From contig JAHBTO010000006.1 in the NCBI GenBank assembly GCA_019638525.1, forward strand, positions 1 through 64,000: DNA of 64,000 nucleotides, read 5' to 3'. The notes under the pieces are model-generated. The model was not told the origin of the DNA. It made no database searches and saw nothing but the letters and a program-made list of their open reading frames with translations. The stretch's first letter is position 1; every line of letters begins with the position of its first letter. This document shows positions 26,883 to 35,544 of this stretch, piece by piece. Made by a program: the position numbers and the translations under genes. The stretch is from Ferruginibacter sp. (GTDB taxonomy: Bacteria > Bacteroidota > Bacteroidia > Chitinophagales > Chitinophagaceae).

Positions 26883-27455
26883 AAACTATACGGCACTAAA
26901 AAAACACTTCAATAAATTCATTGAAACAAGTAGTTTTGAAGAATGTTTTTCATTGCTGTCATTATTAAATAAAATATAGTAGGCAGCTTTCAATTAGCAT
27001 GGTAAACTGTCAAAGATTTTTGTTGGCTTCTCCTAAATTTAACCGTATCACCGCTCAATCACTTACTAATTCAACTTTAATAGAGGTACATGGTGCGTAA
27101 CATGCCGCCATGTATGCCGATGATTGAACGAGACAAATCGATAAGAATTTTTCTTAAACCCAAATAATAAACCCAACTTATCTTGTATAAAAGAAAGAAA
27201 TAAAATTAAATTTATCATGGAAAACCTTTCGGAGAAGTTGAAATAAGCTGTTATTATTTTATACAACTGGCGTTGTAAGTAATAAGAATTAGGTGAACAA
27301 TTTTTGAGTTTTAGTTCTTAATTTCAACAAAATAAATAATCGGGAATATGTTTCATACAATAGAAACAAATTTGTAAAAATTTATAGTTCTATTCATAAA
27401 CTCCTACCCTATTTGTAACTAAAACTAAAACAAAAAAAATCTACTTATCTAACTT
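26883..27455. other. Intergenic region with a hairpin
   Basis: A 573 bp gap before nhaA. It has an inverted repeat at 27087-27114 (TACATGGTG / CGCCATGTA, one G-T pair). A minus-strand frame at 27066-27266 covers the same ground but its translation has no protein-like features. No known cation riboswitch was recognised. Confidence 0.4.
27087..27114. repeat. Inverted repeat upstream of nhaA
   Basis: TACATGGTG (27087-27095) and CGCCATGTA (27106-27114) pair with one G-T wobble around a 10-base loop. It lies 340 bp before the nhaA start, so it may terminate transcription from the left or be a decayed palindromic repeat. No T run follows. Confidence 0.4.
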
Positions 27456-28607
27456 ATGAAAATAACTAAATTATTTAAAGATTTTTTTGACAGTGAAAAA
27501 GCTGGTGGGTTAGTTTTAATTGCATGTACAATACTGTCGCTTTTACTGGCCAACTCAAATTTTGGAACAAATTATCACAACTTTTTTCAAACCCAATTGG
27601 CAGGGCATAGTTTTGAACATTGGATTAATGACGGGCTAATGACAATCTTTTTCTTACTTATTGGTCTTGAGTTAGAAAGAGAAATATACAAGGGCGAACT
27701 TTCAAACATAAAAGACGCATTATTGCCAATTTTTGGTGCAATAGGCGGCATGATTATTCCGGCAGCATTTTTTTTACTTTTTAATTTTGGAACCGCAACA
27801 CAATCCGGCGCAGGTATTCCTATGGCTACAGACATAGCTTTTGCCCTGGGCATTTTATCATTATTAGGGAACCGGGTTCCAACATCACTTAAAGTATTTT
27901 TAACCGCTTTAGCAGTTATTGACGATTTGGGAGCAATAATTATCATTGCCATTTTTTATACAAAAACACTATTATGGACAAACCTGTTTATTACACTTGG
28001 AATATTTGTATTGCTTTTAGTATTTAACAGGCTAAAAATAAGAAACCTTATTCCTTATCTTATTGGTGGCATAGTGATGTGGTATTTTATGTTGCATTCC
28101 GGTGTTCACGCCACTATTACCGGTGTATTAGTGGCTTTTGCCATTCCATTTGGTAACGGCAACGAAAGATCATCTTCATTCTTACTGCAACATTTTTTAC
28201 ATAAACCTGTTGCCTTTATTATTTTACCAATTTTTGCATTAGCAAATACGGCCATTATTTTAAATGGCAATTTTTCGCAAATATTAACCGAAAATTATAG
28301 CCTGGGAATTGCCCTTGGGCTTATAGCCGGAAAACCATTAGGCATTTTCTTATTGTCGTTTTTATCAGTAAAATTTGGATTTTGCAAACTTCCCGGCGAC
28401 CTTAATTGGAAAACTATTTTTGGAGTTGGTTTATTAGGCGGAATTGGATTTACCATGTCAATTTTTGTAACCTTACTTGCATTTGATAATGAAACAATAA
28501 TAAACAATGCTAAATTGGTAATTCTTAGCTCATCATTAATTGCAGGGCTTTTAGGGTTTATAACATTAAAACTAACTTTAAAAACAATAGTGAATAACGA
28601 AAGTTGA
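27456..28607 (+). CDS. nhaA: Na+/H+ antiporter NhaA
   Basis: A 383-residue inner-membrane antiporter with ~12 spans that exports Na+ (and Li+) in exchange for H+, supporting pH and salt homeostasis. Length matches the family. The transport residues are visible: D126 in MATDIAFALG and D156-D157 in AVIDDLGAIII. It also has the early GLELEREIYKGEL loop and the late GIGFTMSIFV segment. It stands alone with long gaps on both sides. No regulatory element was identified with confidence. Confidence 0.96.
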   Translation: MKITKLFKDFFDSEKAGGLVLIACTILSLLLANSNFGTNYHNFFQTQLAGHSFEHWINDGLMTIFFLLIGLELEREIYKGELSNIKDALLPIFGAIGGMIIPAAFFLLFNFGTATQSGAGIPMATDIAFALGILSLLGNRVPTSLKVFLTALAVIDDLGAIIIIAIFYTKTLLWTNLFITLGIFVLLLVFNRLKIRNLIPYLIGGIVMWYFMLHSGVHATITGVLVAFAIPFGNGNERSSSFLLQHFLHKPVAFIILPIFALANTAIILNGNFSQILTENYSLGIALGLIAGKPLGIFLLSFLSVKFGFCKLPGDLNWKTIFGVGLLGGIGFTMSIFVTLLAFDNETIINNAKLVILSSSLIAGLLGFITLKLTLKTIVNNES

Positions 28608-28991
28608 TTTATACATATACATTGAAAATTTGTATTTATTATTATAATCATTTTAGCATCACAATCTTTAAAAACCTTACATAAATAAATTTATTTAGTA
28701 ATTAAAAATGAATATTGAACTGTTATAAAACACTTTATGAATATCACTACTAACTTTACAAAGATTACATACACGGTATGGATTATTTTTAAATGATTAA
28801 TAACTGAGAAGATGGTATAGACATTTTTTTGCAAAGCCCGGATGGGTACTGCATAGAAGTAAATAGTGTTGAATAAAACTGATTGTGAAATAATAGCAAG
28901 ACTTCTTAAACCAAAAATAATTATTAAAGACAGGTGAGATAAATTTAAATTAACTTACCATTGCATAATGATTAAATTAAATTGAATACTT
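28608..28991. other. Intergenic region, nothing recognised
   Basis: A 384 bp AT-rich gap after nhaA. No frame, hairpin with T run or promoter consensus was seen. Confidence 0.4.
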
Positions 28992-29594
28992 ATGACTTAT
29001 AAATTCAAATTTACTCCTTTTATAATTGGCATTTTTCTAACGATGGCAACCTTTGCACAAAAATCAACAGTAAAAGATTACCTGGGTGTTGCCGGCCCTA
29101 TTGCTTTTGATAAAGGCTCTTATAACCTGGCATGGACATCTCATCCAACGGATAACTATTATAAACAGGAATACCTTTCTAAAGGCGAAAAACTTGAAAA
29201 ATTTAAACGCCTTATTCTATTCGAAGTTCTTGTTGCAGACAAAACATTGCAGGATATTGTTGGCGCAAAAATTGCAGAACTCAATAATATAAAAGCTACT
29301 AATCCCTTAGCTCAGTACCAGGTATTTAAAAAAACAAACGAAATAATGCTTGATTTCCTGGTTAGTGAAAATACACCGGATGGAAAATCGGTAAGTATTA
29401 TTGAAAGAAATGTATATCGCTACAAAATTGTAACAGTAGCAAAAGGGCATAAAGCTATTTTGTTGTTTGGTGTAAGCGACAGAGCTTATGGAAATGATGT
29501 AGATAATTTCCTGGTAAAATTAAAAGCAAAAGCAAACGACTTGCGTAATGCTGTTGGTACATTTAATATTCCTGCAATTTCTATCGCAAAATAA
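28992..29594 (+). CDS. Secreted protein of unknown function
   Basis: A 200-residue protein with a signal peptide (1-22, TFAQ). The mature part mixes helices and strands (YLGVAGPIAFDKGSYNLAWTSH, split at the Pro), then KFKRLILFEVLVADKTLQDIV and a closing KLKAKANDLRNAVG. No family was recognised. It has no close neighbour on the same strand. Confidence 0.65.
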   Translation: MTYKFKFTPFIIGIFLTMATFAQKSTVKDYLGVAGPIAFDKGSYNLAWTSHPTDNYYKQEYLSKGEKLEKFKRLILFEVLVADKTLQDIVGAKIAELNNIKATNPLAQYQVFKKTNEIMLDFLVSENTPDGKSVSIIERNVYRYKIVTVAKGHKAILLFGVSDRAYGNDVDNFLVKLKAKANDLRNAVGTFNIPAISIAK

Positions 29595-30023
29595 TAAAGT
29601 TATCATTAAATTTTTAAGTATAACAGGAGTATGAATTTGTTTTTTTGAAGTTAAGATGCGTTGCTGTAAAGTAACCCTCAGCAATATCAAATTAATGTAT
29701 ATAGAGCCTGGTAGTATTGCATAACCCCTACTCTATTTACTCATTAACTTTTTAGAAGGTTGAATGTTTTTTGTTGAAACATTTCTATTGACAATTTTAA
29801 TAATTTACCTTTAATTTGACTTTTATTTGATAGTATTTAAAAAAAAGACTACTGTTGCATAAAACGGGATAATTTGAAACAAAGTTTTATGTTTTACAAA
29901 ACAACCCTTACCTATTGAAATTTTGCTTTCCCTAACTGTTACCTGCATTTGTATTTTACAACATTTAAAAATTCATTTAAACATTTATAATAACAAAGTT
30001 TAATCAGCAATTATTTTGAAGTT
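29595..30023. other. Intergenic region, nothing recognised
   Basis: A 429 bp AT-rich gap before an AraC gene. No convincing promoter, frame or hairpin was found. Confidence 0.35.
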
Positions 30024-30035
30024 GTGAAAAAGAAA

Positions 30036-30923
30036 ATGGAAATTCTGAACATCGAAACATTGGAAATGTTTGAAAGGCTTATTAATCGTGATACAAAGCC
30101 TTATGCACTTGATATGCTTGTAATGCCCGGCACACTTGAAGATAAACACAAAAACTGTGAAACAATACCGGCGCTAAGAAGACAATTTAACCTGATATAT
30201 CTTTTATTACAAGGCGAGCATGATGTAAAACTTGGTGCAGACCATTTGCAACTAAACCCTAACGACCTGGTAATTGTTCCTGAAAATACACTTTATGCCA
30301 GTGATCATATAAAAGAATGTAAAGGATATTGTATTCATTTTAAAACCGAATTTTTAAAACCCCAGCTAACAAAACCTATAACTGAAGAGTTTCCCTATTT
30401 TCATTTTGATGCGCCACATATCTTAAACCTAACAAAAGATGAAAGTGAGATAATACAGGGAGCATTTAAAAATATTATTGATGAATATGAACGTACTTCT
30501 CCCGAAAAAGAATTCCTGCTCTGTAATCTTATTCTTATATTATTACTGAGAGTAAGAGAAATTTACAGAACACATGTAAAAGTATTAAAGAAAAATAGTA
30601 ACAGGCGTGAACAACTAGCCAATAGTTTTAAACTGTTAGTTGAAAAACATTTTATTGAAAAAAGAACTGTTAATGATTATGCAGAGATGTTACATATTTC
30701 GCCTAAACATCTTTCAGAAGTTGCAAGCGAAATTTTTGGGCGTTCGCCTTTGCAAATAATACACGATATTCTATTACTTGAAGCAAAAGTACAGTTAAAG
30801 GTTACCGATAAATCTGTATCAGAAATTGCCTACCTGCTTAAATTTGACGATCAACCTCATTTTACAAATTTTATTAAAAAAAGAACTGGTGTATCGCCCC
30901 AGGAACTTCGCAAGAAACTCTGA
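30036..30923 (+). CDS. AraC-family transcriptional regulator
   Basis: A 295-residue regulator from ATG 30036; a GTG at 30024 would add four residues and cannot be excluded. N-terminal cupin-like sensor (PALRRQFNLIYLLLQGEHDV, then NPNDLVIVPENTLYASDH), C-terminal AraC module (NDYAEMLHISPKHLSEVASE and VSEIAYLLKFDDQPHFTNFI, ending VSPQELRKKL). It lies 80 bp before a cupin gene in the same direction, which it may control. Confidence 0.9.
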   Translation: MEILNIETLEMFERLINRDTKPYALDMLVMPGTLEDKHKNCETIPALRRQFNLIYLLLQGEHDVKLGADHLQLNPNDLVIVPENTLYASDHIKECKGYCIHFKTEFLKPQLTKPITEEFPYFHFDAPHILNLTKDESEIIQGAFKNIIDEYERTSPEKEFLLCNLILILLLRVREIYRTHVKVLKKNSNRREQLANSFKLLVEKHFIEKRTVNDYAEMLHISPKHLSEVASEIFGRSPLQIIHDILLLEAKVQLKVTDKSVSEIAYLLKFDDQPHFTNFIKKRTGVSPQELRKKL

Positions 30924-31002
30924 TTTATTCATACATTACCGAATAATTTACAATTCTGCCCCTTCTACATTGTTTTTATTTGCATTATAAAATTTAAAAA
31001 CA

Positions 31003-31383
31003 ATGAATACAACAACAAACATCTCAAAAATGGCTGAATGGAAAAACTTCAGTAAAGCTGATGAAGTAAGAGAATTTCCAAAAGGTAGGCTTGAACTTTT
31101 AAAAATTGGTGGAGCCACTATTGGCCGGGGTATTTTTGAACCAGGCTGGCGATGGCAAACATCTGTTAAACCAATTGCAAATACCCATAGCTGCGAAGCG
31201 CCGCATTTTCAATACCATGTATCAGGCATTTTACATGTGGTAATGGACGACGGAACAGAATTTGATTGCAAACCCGGTGATGTATCATTGTTACCGCCCG
31301 GGCACGATGCATGGACTGTTGGTAATGAACCTGCGGTGGTAATCGATTTCCAGGGAATGATTGACTATGCTAAACATCTTTAA
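31003..31383 (+). CDS. Small cupin domain protein
   Basis: A 126-residue cytoplasmic cupin. Core motifs are HFQYHVSGILHVVMDDG and KPGDVSLLPPGHDAWTVGN. The pattern of His residues differs from that of the other two cupins in the window, and the family resembles those annotated as oxalate-type or DUF861-like. Ends at a strong intrinsic terminator (31400-31445). Paired with the upstream AraC gene. Confidence 0.82.
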   Translation: MNTTTNISKMAEWKNFSKADEVREFPKGRLELLKIGGATIGRGIFEPGWRWQTSVKPIANTHSCEAPHFQYHVSGILHVVMDDGTEFDCKPGDVSLLPPGHDAWTVGNEPAVVIDFQGMIDYAKHL

Positions 31384-31754
31384 CATCTATTTATGTGTAA
31401 ATTGGGCAGAGAAAATATGATCACTCTGCCCAATTAAGTTTTTTTAAATACTATTAAAAGTATCAATATAATATTGGTAACTGTACGCTGCCATTATCAT
31501 AATCTGTATCAAATTCTCACTCTTCCTTTTATCCTTCGCAAATTTTTATTTATAAAACTTAGTTTTTAAACCGGTAGCTGAATTTACCTTTTACTTCTTA
31601 AACGCAAATTTTCAATCTGCAACAAAATATTGTATTTTAGTTTTTACATCAGTTTGTTATTTTAGCTTGAAATTGAATTAGGAAACAAATTTTCCGGCTT
31701 TTACAATTGCCATAATTATTAAAAACAAACTTTTTTTAAAAAAGTAAAACCTAA
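31384..31754. other. Intergenic region with terminator
   Basis: A 371 bp gap. The first part is a strong terminator (31400-31445); the rest is AT-rich without further features. Confidence 0.5.
31400..31445 (+). terminator. Intrinsic terminator after the cupin gene
   Basis: Arms AATTGGGCAGAG (31400-31411) and CTCTGCCCAATT (31424-31435) are perfect 12-bp reverse complements around a 12-base loop, followed within 4 bases by a run of Ts (31439-31445). The stop codon of the cupin gene is 17 bases upstream. Confidence 0.88.
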
Positions 31755-32735
31755 ATGATTAATAAACCTAAAATAACAACTATAAAGTTTATAAAAATAA
31801 TGCTGATAGCTTGTTGTATTTCTTTAACAACACAGGCACAAGTTATTTTTCAGGATGCAGAAAATGGAAAGTATGGCCTAAAAGATGGCAATGGCCAGGT
31901 AATAGTTGAACCAAAATATAATATGCTTTATGAGTTTTCTGAAGGCTTTTCGGTAGTTCAATTAAACCAAAAATGGGGATACATTGATTCAAAAGGCAAA
32001 GAATTAACAACTCTTAAATATGATGATGCCCGGGATTTTTCAAACGGTATGGCTCGTGTAATGATTGGTAATAAGTGGGGATATATTAATAAAACGGGCA
32101 AGGAAGTAATACCTTTTAAATATGAATGGGCAGGTAATTTTTATGACGGTTTAGCTACTATTAAATTAACCGGTAAATATGGTTGTATTAACAATACCGG
32201 CAAGGTAGTAATACAAACACAATATGAAAATGAAATTGAATTTACCGAAGGCCTTGCAGTGGCAAAACACCAGGGTAAATTTGGATTTATTGACATGAAA
32301 GGAAACATAATAATTCCTATAAAATACCAGGTAGCCAAAAAATTTACATTTGGATTGGCGCCTGTTGGCTTTAATAATAAATGGGGTTTTCTTGATAAAA
32401 AAGGTACAGTCATCATACCATTTAATTACGAAGCAGTTTTTGACAAGTTTACAAATGGCATGAACTGGGCAAAGATAAAGATGAGTGGTAAATGGGGAGC
32501 AATAGACAGTACCGGCAAAGAAGTTACCGAATTTAAATATGATAATGCCAATGTATTTTCAGAAGGATTAGCGGCCGTACAAATCAATAAAACATGGGGA
32601 TATATAGATGCAGGTGGCAAAGAAGTTATACCTTTTATATTTGAACGTGCAGGCTCTTTCAGTATGGGTAAAGCCGAAGTAAAAAAAGATGGCAAATACT
32701 TTACCATTGATAAAACAGGTAAGGCTGTTGAGTGA
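31755..32735 (+). CDS. Exported WG-repeat protein
   Basis: A 326-residue protein with a signal peptide (~1-28, TQAQ) followed by about eight WG repeats plus a partial ninth. The repeat period is 34 residues, each starting K-W/Y/F-G-Y/F/A and containing GKEVIPFKY-like strands and an EGLA turn. WG repeats form a beta-sandwich or propeller-like surface used for binding, often in cell-envelope proteins. No enzymatic domain. Ligand unknown. Confidence 0.92.
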   Translation: MINKPKITTIKFIKIMLIACCISLTTQAQVIFQDAENGKYGLKDGNGQVIVEPKYNMLYEFSEGFSVVQLNQKWGYIDSKGKELTTLKYDDARDFSNGMARVMIGNKWGYINKTGKEVIPFKYEWAGNFYDGLATIKLTGKYGCINNTGKVVIQTQYENEIEFTEGLAVAKHQGKFGFIDMKGNIIIPIKYQVAKKFTFGLAPVGFNNKWGFLDKKGTVIIPFNYEAVFDKFTNGMNWAKIKMSGKWGAIDSTGKEVTEFKYDNANVFSEGLAAVQINKTWGYIDAGGKEVIPFIFERAGSFSMGKAEVKKDGKYFTIDKTGKAVE

Positions 32736-32817
32736 TATGTTTTTAAAAAAACATGGAAATATTAAATTTCTCCTGGTTTGAAACACAGTATTAAAAGCTA
32801 AAATCAATTCTAAAAAC

Positions 32818-33015
32818 ATGATGTGCCGTTTTGACCCTTCTTTGCAGGAAGAGGTTGAAAAACGAAAAGGCTTTCAGCCAATGATTATGAAAGGGCGGCA
32901 ATTTAAAGAGTATTGTTACGTAAACGAATCCGGCTATAAAACAAAAAAGGATTTTGAATATTTGATGCAATTATGTTTAGCATATAATGATAAAGGTAAA
33001 CCCATTAAGAAATGA
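32818..33015 (+). CDS. C-terminal half of a TfoX-N/Sxy-like protein (truncated)
   Basis: A 65-residue frame. Its start, MMCRFDPSLQEEV, corresponds to the middle strand of the TfoX N-terminal domain (usually ..ELMVRFDPxxxEE), and RQFKEYCYV, then KKDFEYLMQLCLAYNDKGKP is the normal end. The preceding ~50-60 residues of the domain (with the MFGG loop) are absent, and none could be found in the 80 bp upstream. Either a decayed remnant or a small protein made from an internal start. Confidence 0.55.
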   Translation: MMCRFDPSLQEEVEKRKGFQPMIMKGRQFKEYCYVNESGYKTKKDFEYLMQLCLAYNDKGKPIKK

Positions 33016-33177
33016 ATCATTATTAATGAACAATTTACACAGTAGCAATTTAATATTGCAATATTCATTGTATTACCCAAACCTTTTAATTTATAAAACA
33101 GTAGCCACGCTAACCAACACAACAGTTTTTGCATTACCAATTGCTTAATTAATTAACTTCATCCTTAAATTTTAAAT

Positions 33178-34452
33178 ATGAAGTGTTTACGTTACATTAT
33201 TTTTATTTGTACCAGTGCAATATTTTTTTTACCAACCAATGCACAAAAAAATATAAAGGAAGCTGCTGTACCAAGCACATCAATAGATTATCATCGCTTA
33301 GCAAATATTGATACTTTAATTAATGGTTATGTAAGTCGTGGCTGGGTGCCGGGTGTTGTGGCGCTTGTTGTAAAAGATGGCAATATCATTTTACATAAAG
33401 GATATGGGTATAGCAATATTGCTTCAAAAAAAAGAATGGAGACAAACAGTATTTTCAGGATTGCTTCTCAAACCAAAGCAATTGTGAGCGCTGCGGTATT
33501 GATTTTATACGACCAGGGAAAAATTTCTCTTTTTGACCCCGTATCAAAATACCTGCCGGGTTTTGCCAACCAAACTGTATTGGACCATTACAATGCTGCC
33601 GATACAACATATACAACACTGCCAGTAAAAAGAGCCGTTACCATTAAAGATTTGCTAACCCATACATCAGGTATTGATTATGCTATAATTGGCAGCGAAA
33701 AGATGAGGGCTATTTATGCAAAAGAAAAAATTCCTGTTGGCCTGGGTGTTTTTGAACCCAATCTTGTTGATGAGATGAATAAACTTGGTAAACTGCCACT
33801 TGCTTTTGAACCCGGCAAAGAATGGCGATATAGTTTAAGTATTGATGTTTTAGGCGCCGTTATTGAAGTTGTGAGCAAAACCAACCTGGAAGATTTTTTA
33901 CGAAAAAATATATTTGAACCACTAAATATGCAGGATACCTGGTTTAACCTGCCGGCATCAAAAGCCAACAGGTTAACTACTGTTTACACCGAAGATTCTT
34001 TGCAACATGTTATTCCATGGACAAAAGATAAATTTGGAGTTGACCCTAACTATCCGCTTGTAAAAAAACATTATTTCTCCGGTGGCGCAGGATTATCTTC
34101 CACAGCAATAGACTATGCTATTTTTTTACAAATGATAATGAATGGAGGTTCGTACAACGGGAAACAAATTTTATCTAAACGGGTTGTACAGATGATGCTG
34201 CATAACCAATTGGATTTTGCTTTTAACGGAAAAAATTATTTTGGGCTTGGTTTTGAAATTGTGAGCGACAAAGGAAGCGCTGATGAACCACGAAATGAAG
34301 GCAGTTTTGACTGGGGCGGATTTTTTGGCACTACTTACTGGGCCGATCCCAAAGAAAAAATGATTGTATTGTTTATGACGCAGCTAACACCTAATTCGCA
34401 TAACGACCTGGAATCAAAATTTGAACAAATATTGTATAGTAGCCTTAAATAA
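33178..34452 (+). CDS. Serine hydrolase, beta-lactamase/class C family
   Basis: A 424-residue exported enzyme (signal peptide 1-22, TNAQ). The catalytic SxxK is in RIASQTKAIV, the second motif appears as YSL in WRYSLSIDVLG rather than YSN, and the third is WGG in FDWGGFFGTTYW. These variants are common in the esterase/peptidase (EstB-like) branch, which argues against beta-lactamase activity. Third member of this family in the window. Confidence 0.87.
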   Translation: MKCLRYIIFICTSAIFFLPTNAQKNIKEAAVPSTSIDYHRLANIDTLINGYVSRGWVPGVVALVVKDGNIILHKGYGYSNIASKKRMETNSIFRIASQTKAIVSAAVLILYDQGKISLFDPVSKYLPGFANQTVLDHYNAADTTYTTLPVKRAVTIKDLLTHTSGIDYAIIGSEKMRAIYAKEKIPVGLGVFEPNLVDEMNKLGKLPLAFEPGKEWRYSLSIDVLGAVIEVVSKTNLEDFLRKNIFEPLNMQDTWFNLPASKANRLTTVYTEDSLQHVIPWTKDKFGVDPNYPLVKKHYFSGGAGLSSTAIDYAIFLQMIMNGGSYNGKQILSKRVVQMMLHNQLDFAFNGKNYFGLGFEIVSDKGSADEPRNEGSFDWGGFFGTTYWADPKEKMIVLFMTQLTPNSHNDLESKFEQILYSSLK

Positions 34453-34559
34453 ATTATGTTGGTTGATATTTTATATCCAAACATTAACACAACTGGTTTC
34501 ATTAGTTTAAAATATACACTAAAACATTTTTTAAACAAACCACAGGTAAGTACATCAAA

Positions 34560-35435
34560 TTATTTAATTTTTGCCGTAGATGTTTCTGTTTGAAACGAGC
34601 GCCTGTATTCTAATGGTGATACTTTTTTTGCTTTTTTAAACTGCCTGAAAAAATAAGCGGCATTATTGAAACCACAATTATAACATATTTGCATTACCGA
34701 CTCAGATGAGTGGCCAAGTAAATTACTTGCATGATTAATTCGGTAAAAATTCAGGTGTTCGCTAAATGTACGACCTGTTTCTCTTTTTAAAAAACGGCAA
34801 AAACTTGTTTTGCTCATATGCATCAGAGCTGCCATTTTATCAATAGTGCAATCTTGCGAAAAATTTCTTGCCAAAAAACCATGCATCTTTTGTAGCCTCA
34901 GGTAAGCAATATGCGTTTGCCCTTCTCCCGAGCCAAGTGAACCCAATAAAACACAATCTTTTTGTTGTATAATTTCATGCAACAATGCCAGTAATTTGTT
35001 AAACCTTTGCAGGCCTGCATGTGTTTCCATTTCAACAATCAACTTACGTATTGCCATTGTGGCTTTCAATTTTATTCCATATCCCGATGCTGTCTCCAGC
35101 CGCTTTAATCCATAAAACTCCGGCAAGTGATACAGATTTTCGAACAGCGATTGGTTGTATTGTATTACCACTACTTTCGAAAACAACTTATTACCGCTAC
35201 GCAGGTAATCATCTTCAAAAAGATGAGGTATACTTCCTTTAATAAAAAACAGGTCGCCTTGCCCAAAACTTTCTTCAAAATCTGACAGTATCAAAGTACC
35301 CTGTCCTTTTTGTATATATACAATTTCATGCTCCGGATGATAATGCAAGGGCACATCAATCAGTTGCTGGGTATATGATTTTACTTTTAAAGATGATTTT
35401 TCACCCGTATCAATATGTTCCAGGAATGGCTTCAA
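34560..35435 (-). CDS. AraC-family regulator divergent from the sugar cluster (TTG start)
   Basis: A 291-residue regulator with a cupin-like sensor (IDVPLHYHPEHEIVYIQKGQG, split at VPLHYHPEHE, then QGDLFFIKGSIPHLF) and AraC DNA-binding helices (IDKMAALMHMSKTSFCRFLK, and SESVMQICYNCGFNNAAYFF). The only start after an upstream in-frame stop (35439-35441 on the minus strand) is TTG at 35435. It is transcribed away from the GH13 gene with 109 bp between. The gap holds a 14-bp palindrome, the best candidate operator. Likely controls the glycoside hydrolase cluster. Confidence 0.9.
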   Translation of the reverse strand: MKPFLEHIDTGEKSSLKVKSYTQQLIDVPLHYHPEHEIVYIQKGQGTLILSDFEESFGQGDLFFIKGSIPHLFEDDYLRSGNKLFSKVVVIQYNQSLFENLYHLPEFYGLKRLETASGYGIKLKATMAIRKLIVEMETHAGLQRFNKLLALLHEIIQQKDCVLLGSLGSGEGQTHIAYLRLQKMHGFLARNFSQDCTIDKMAALMHMSKTSFCRFLKRETGRTFSEHLNFYRINHASNLLGHSSESVMQICYNCGFNNAAYFFRQFKKAKKVSPLEYRRSFQTETSTAKIK

Positions 35436-35452
35436 ATTTCAATTTATTTTTA

Positions 35453-35460
35453 CAAAGGTA
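35453..35460 (-). promoter_or_regulatory. Candidate -7 box of the AraC gene
   Basis: TACCTTTG on the minus strand (plus-strand CAAAGGTA) matches TAnnTTTG and lies 17 bp before the TTG start. No clear -33 TTG was found. Confidence 0.4.
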
Positions 35461-35511
35461 AATATAGTACATAAAATTGCTAACCGGGTAGATGAATCTT
35501 TGGATAGCTTA

Positions 35512-35525
35512 TTACAAATTTGTAA
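35512..35525. promoter_or_regulatory. 14-bp palindrome, possible AraC operator
   Basis: TTACAAATTTGTAA is perfectly self-complementary and lies between the divergent AraC and GH13 genes, 19 bp before the GH13 ATG. Position and symmetry fit a dimeric regulator site; AraC sites are often direct repeats, so the assignment is inference. Confidence 0.4.
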
Positions 35526-35544
35526 AAGATAAAATTTACGGCAC

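Noticed and set aside
27066..27266. Minus-strand 66-codon frame before nhaA
   Set aside because: No protein-like features, and it overlaps an inverted repeat; more likely chance.
26883..27455. Na+/Li+ riboswitch before nhaA
   Set aside because: No recognisable conserved core or pairing matching known nhaA-linked RNA motifs.
31755..32735. WG-repeat DNA as a CRISPR-like or tandem DNA repeat
   Set aside because: Periodicity is at the protein level; the DNA of the units differs too much for a DNA repeat array.
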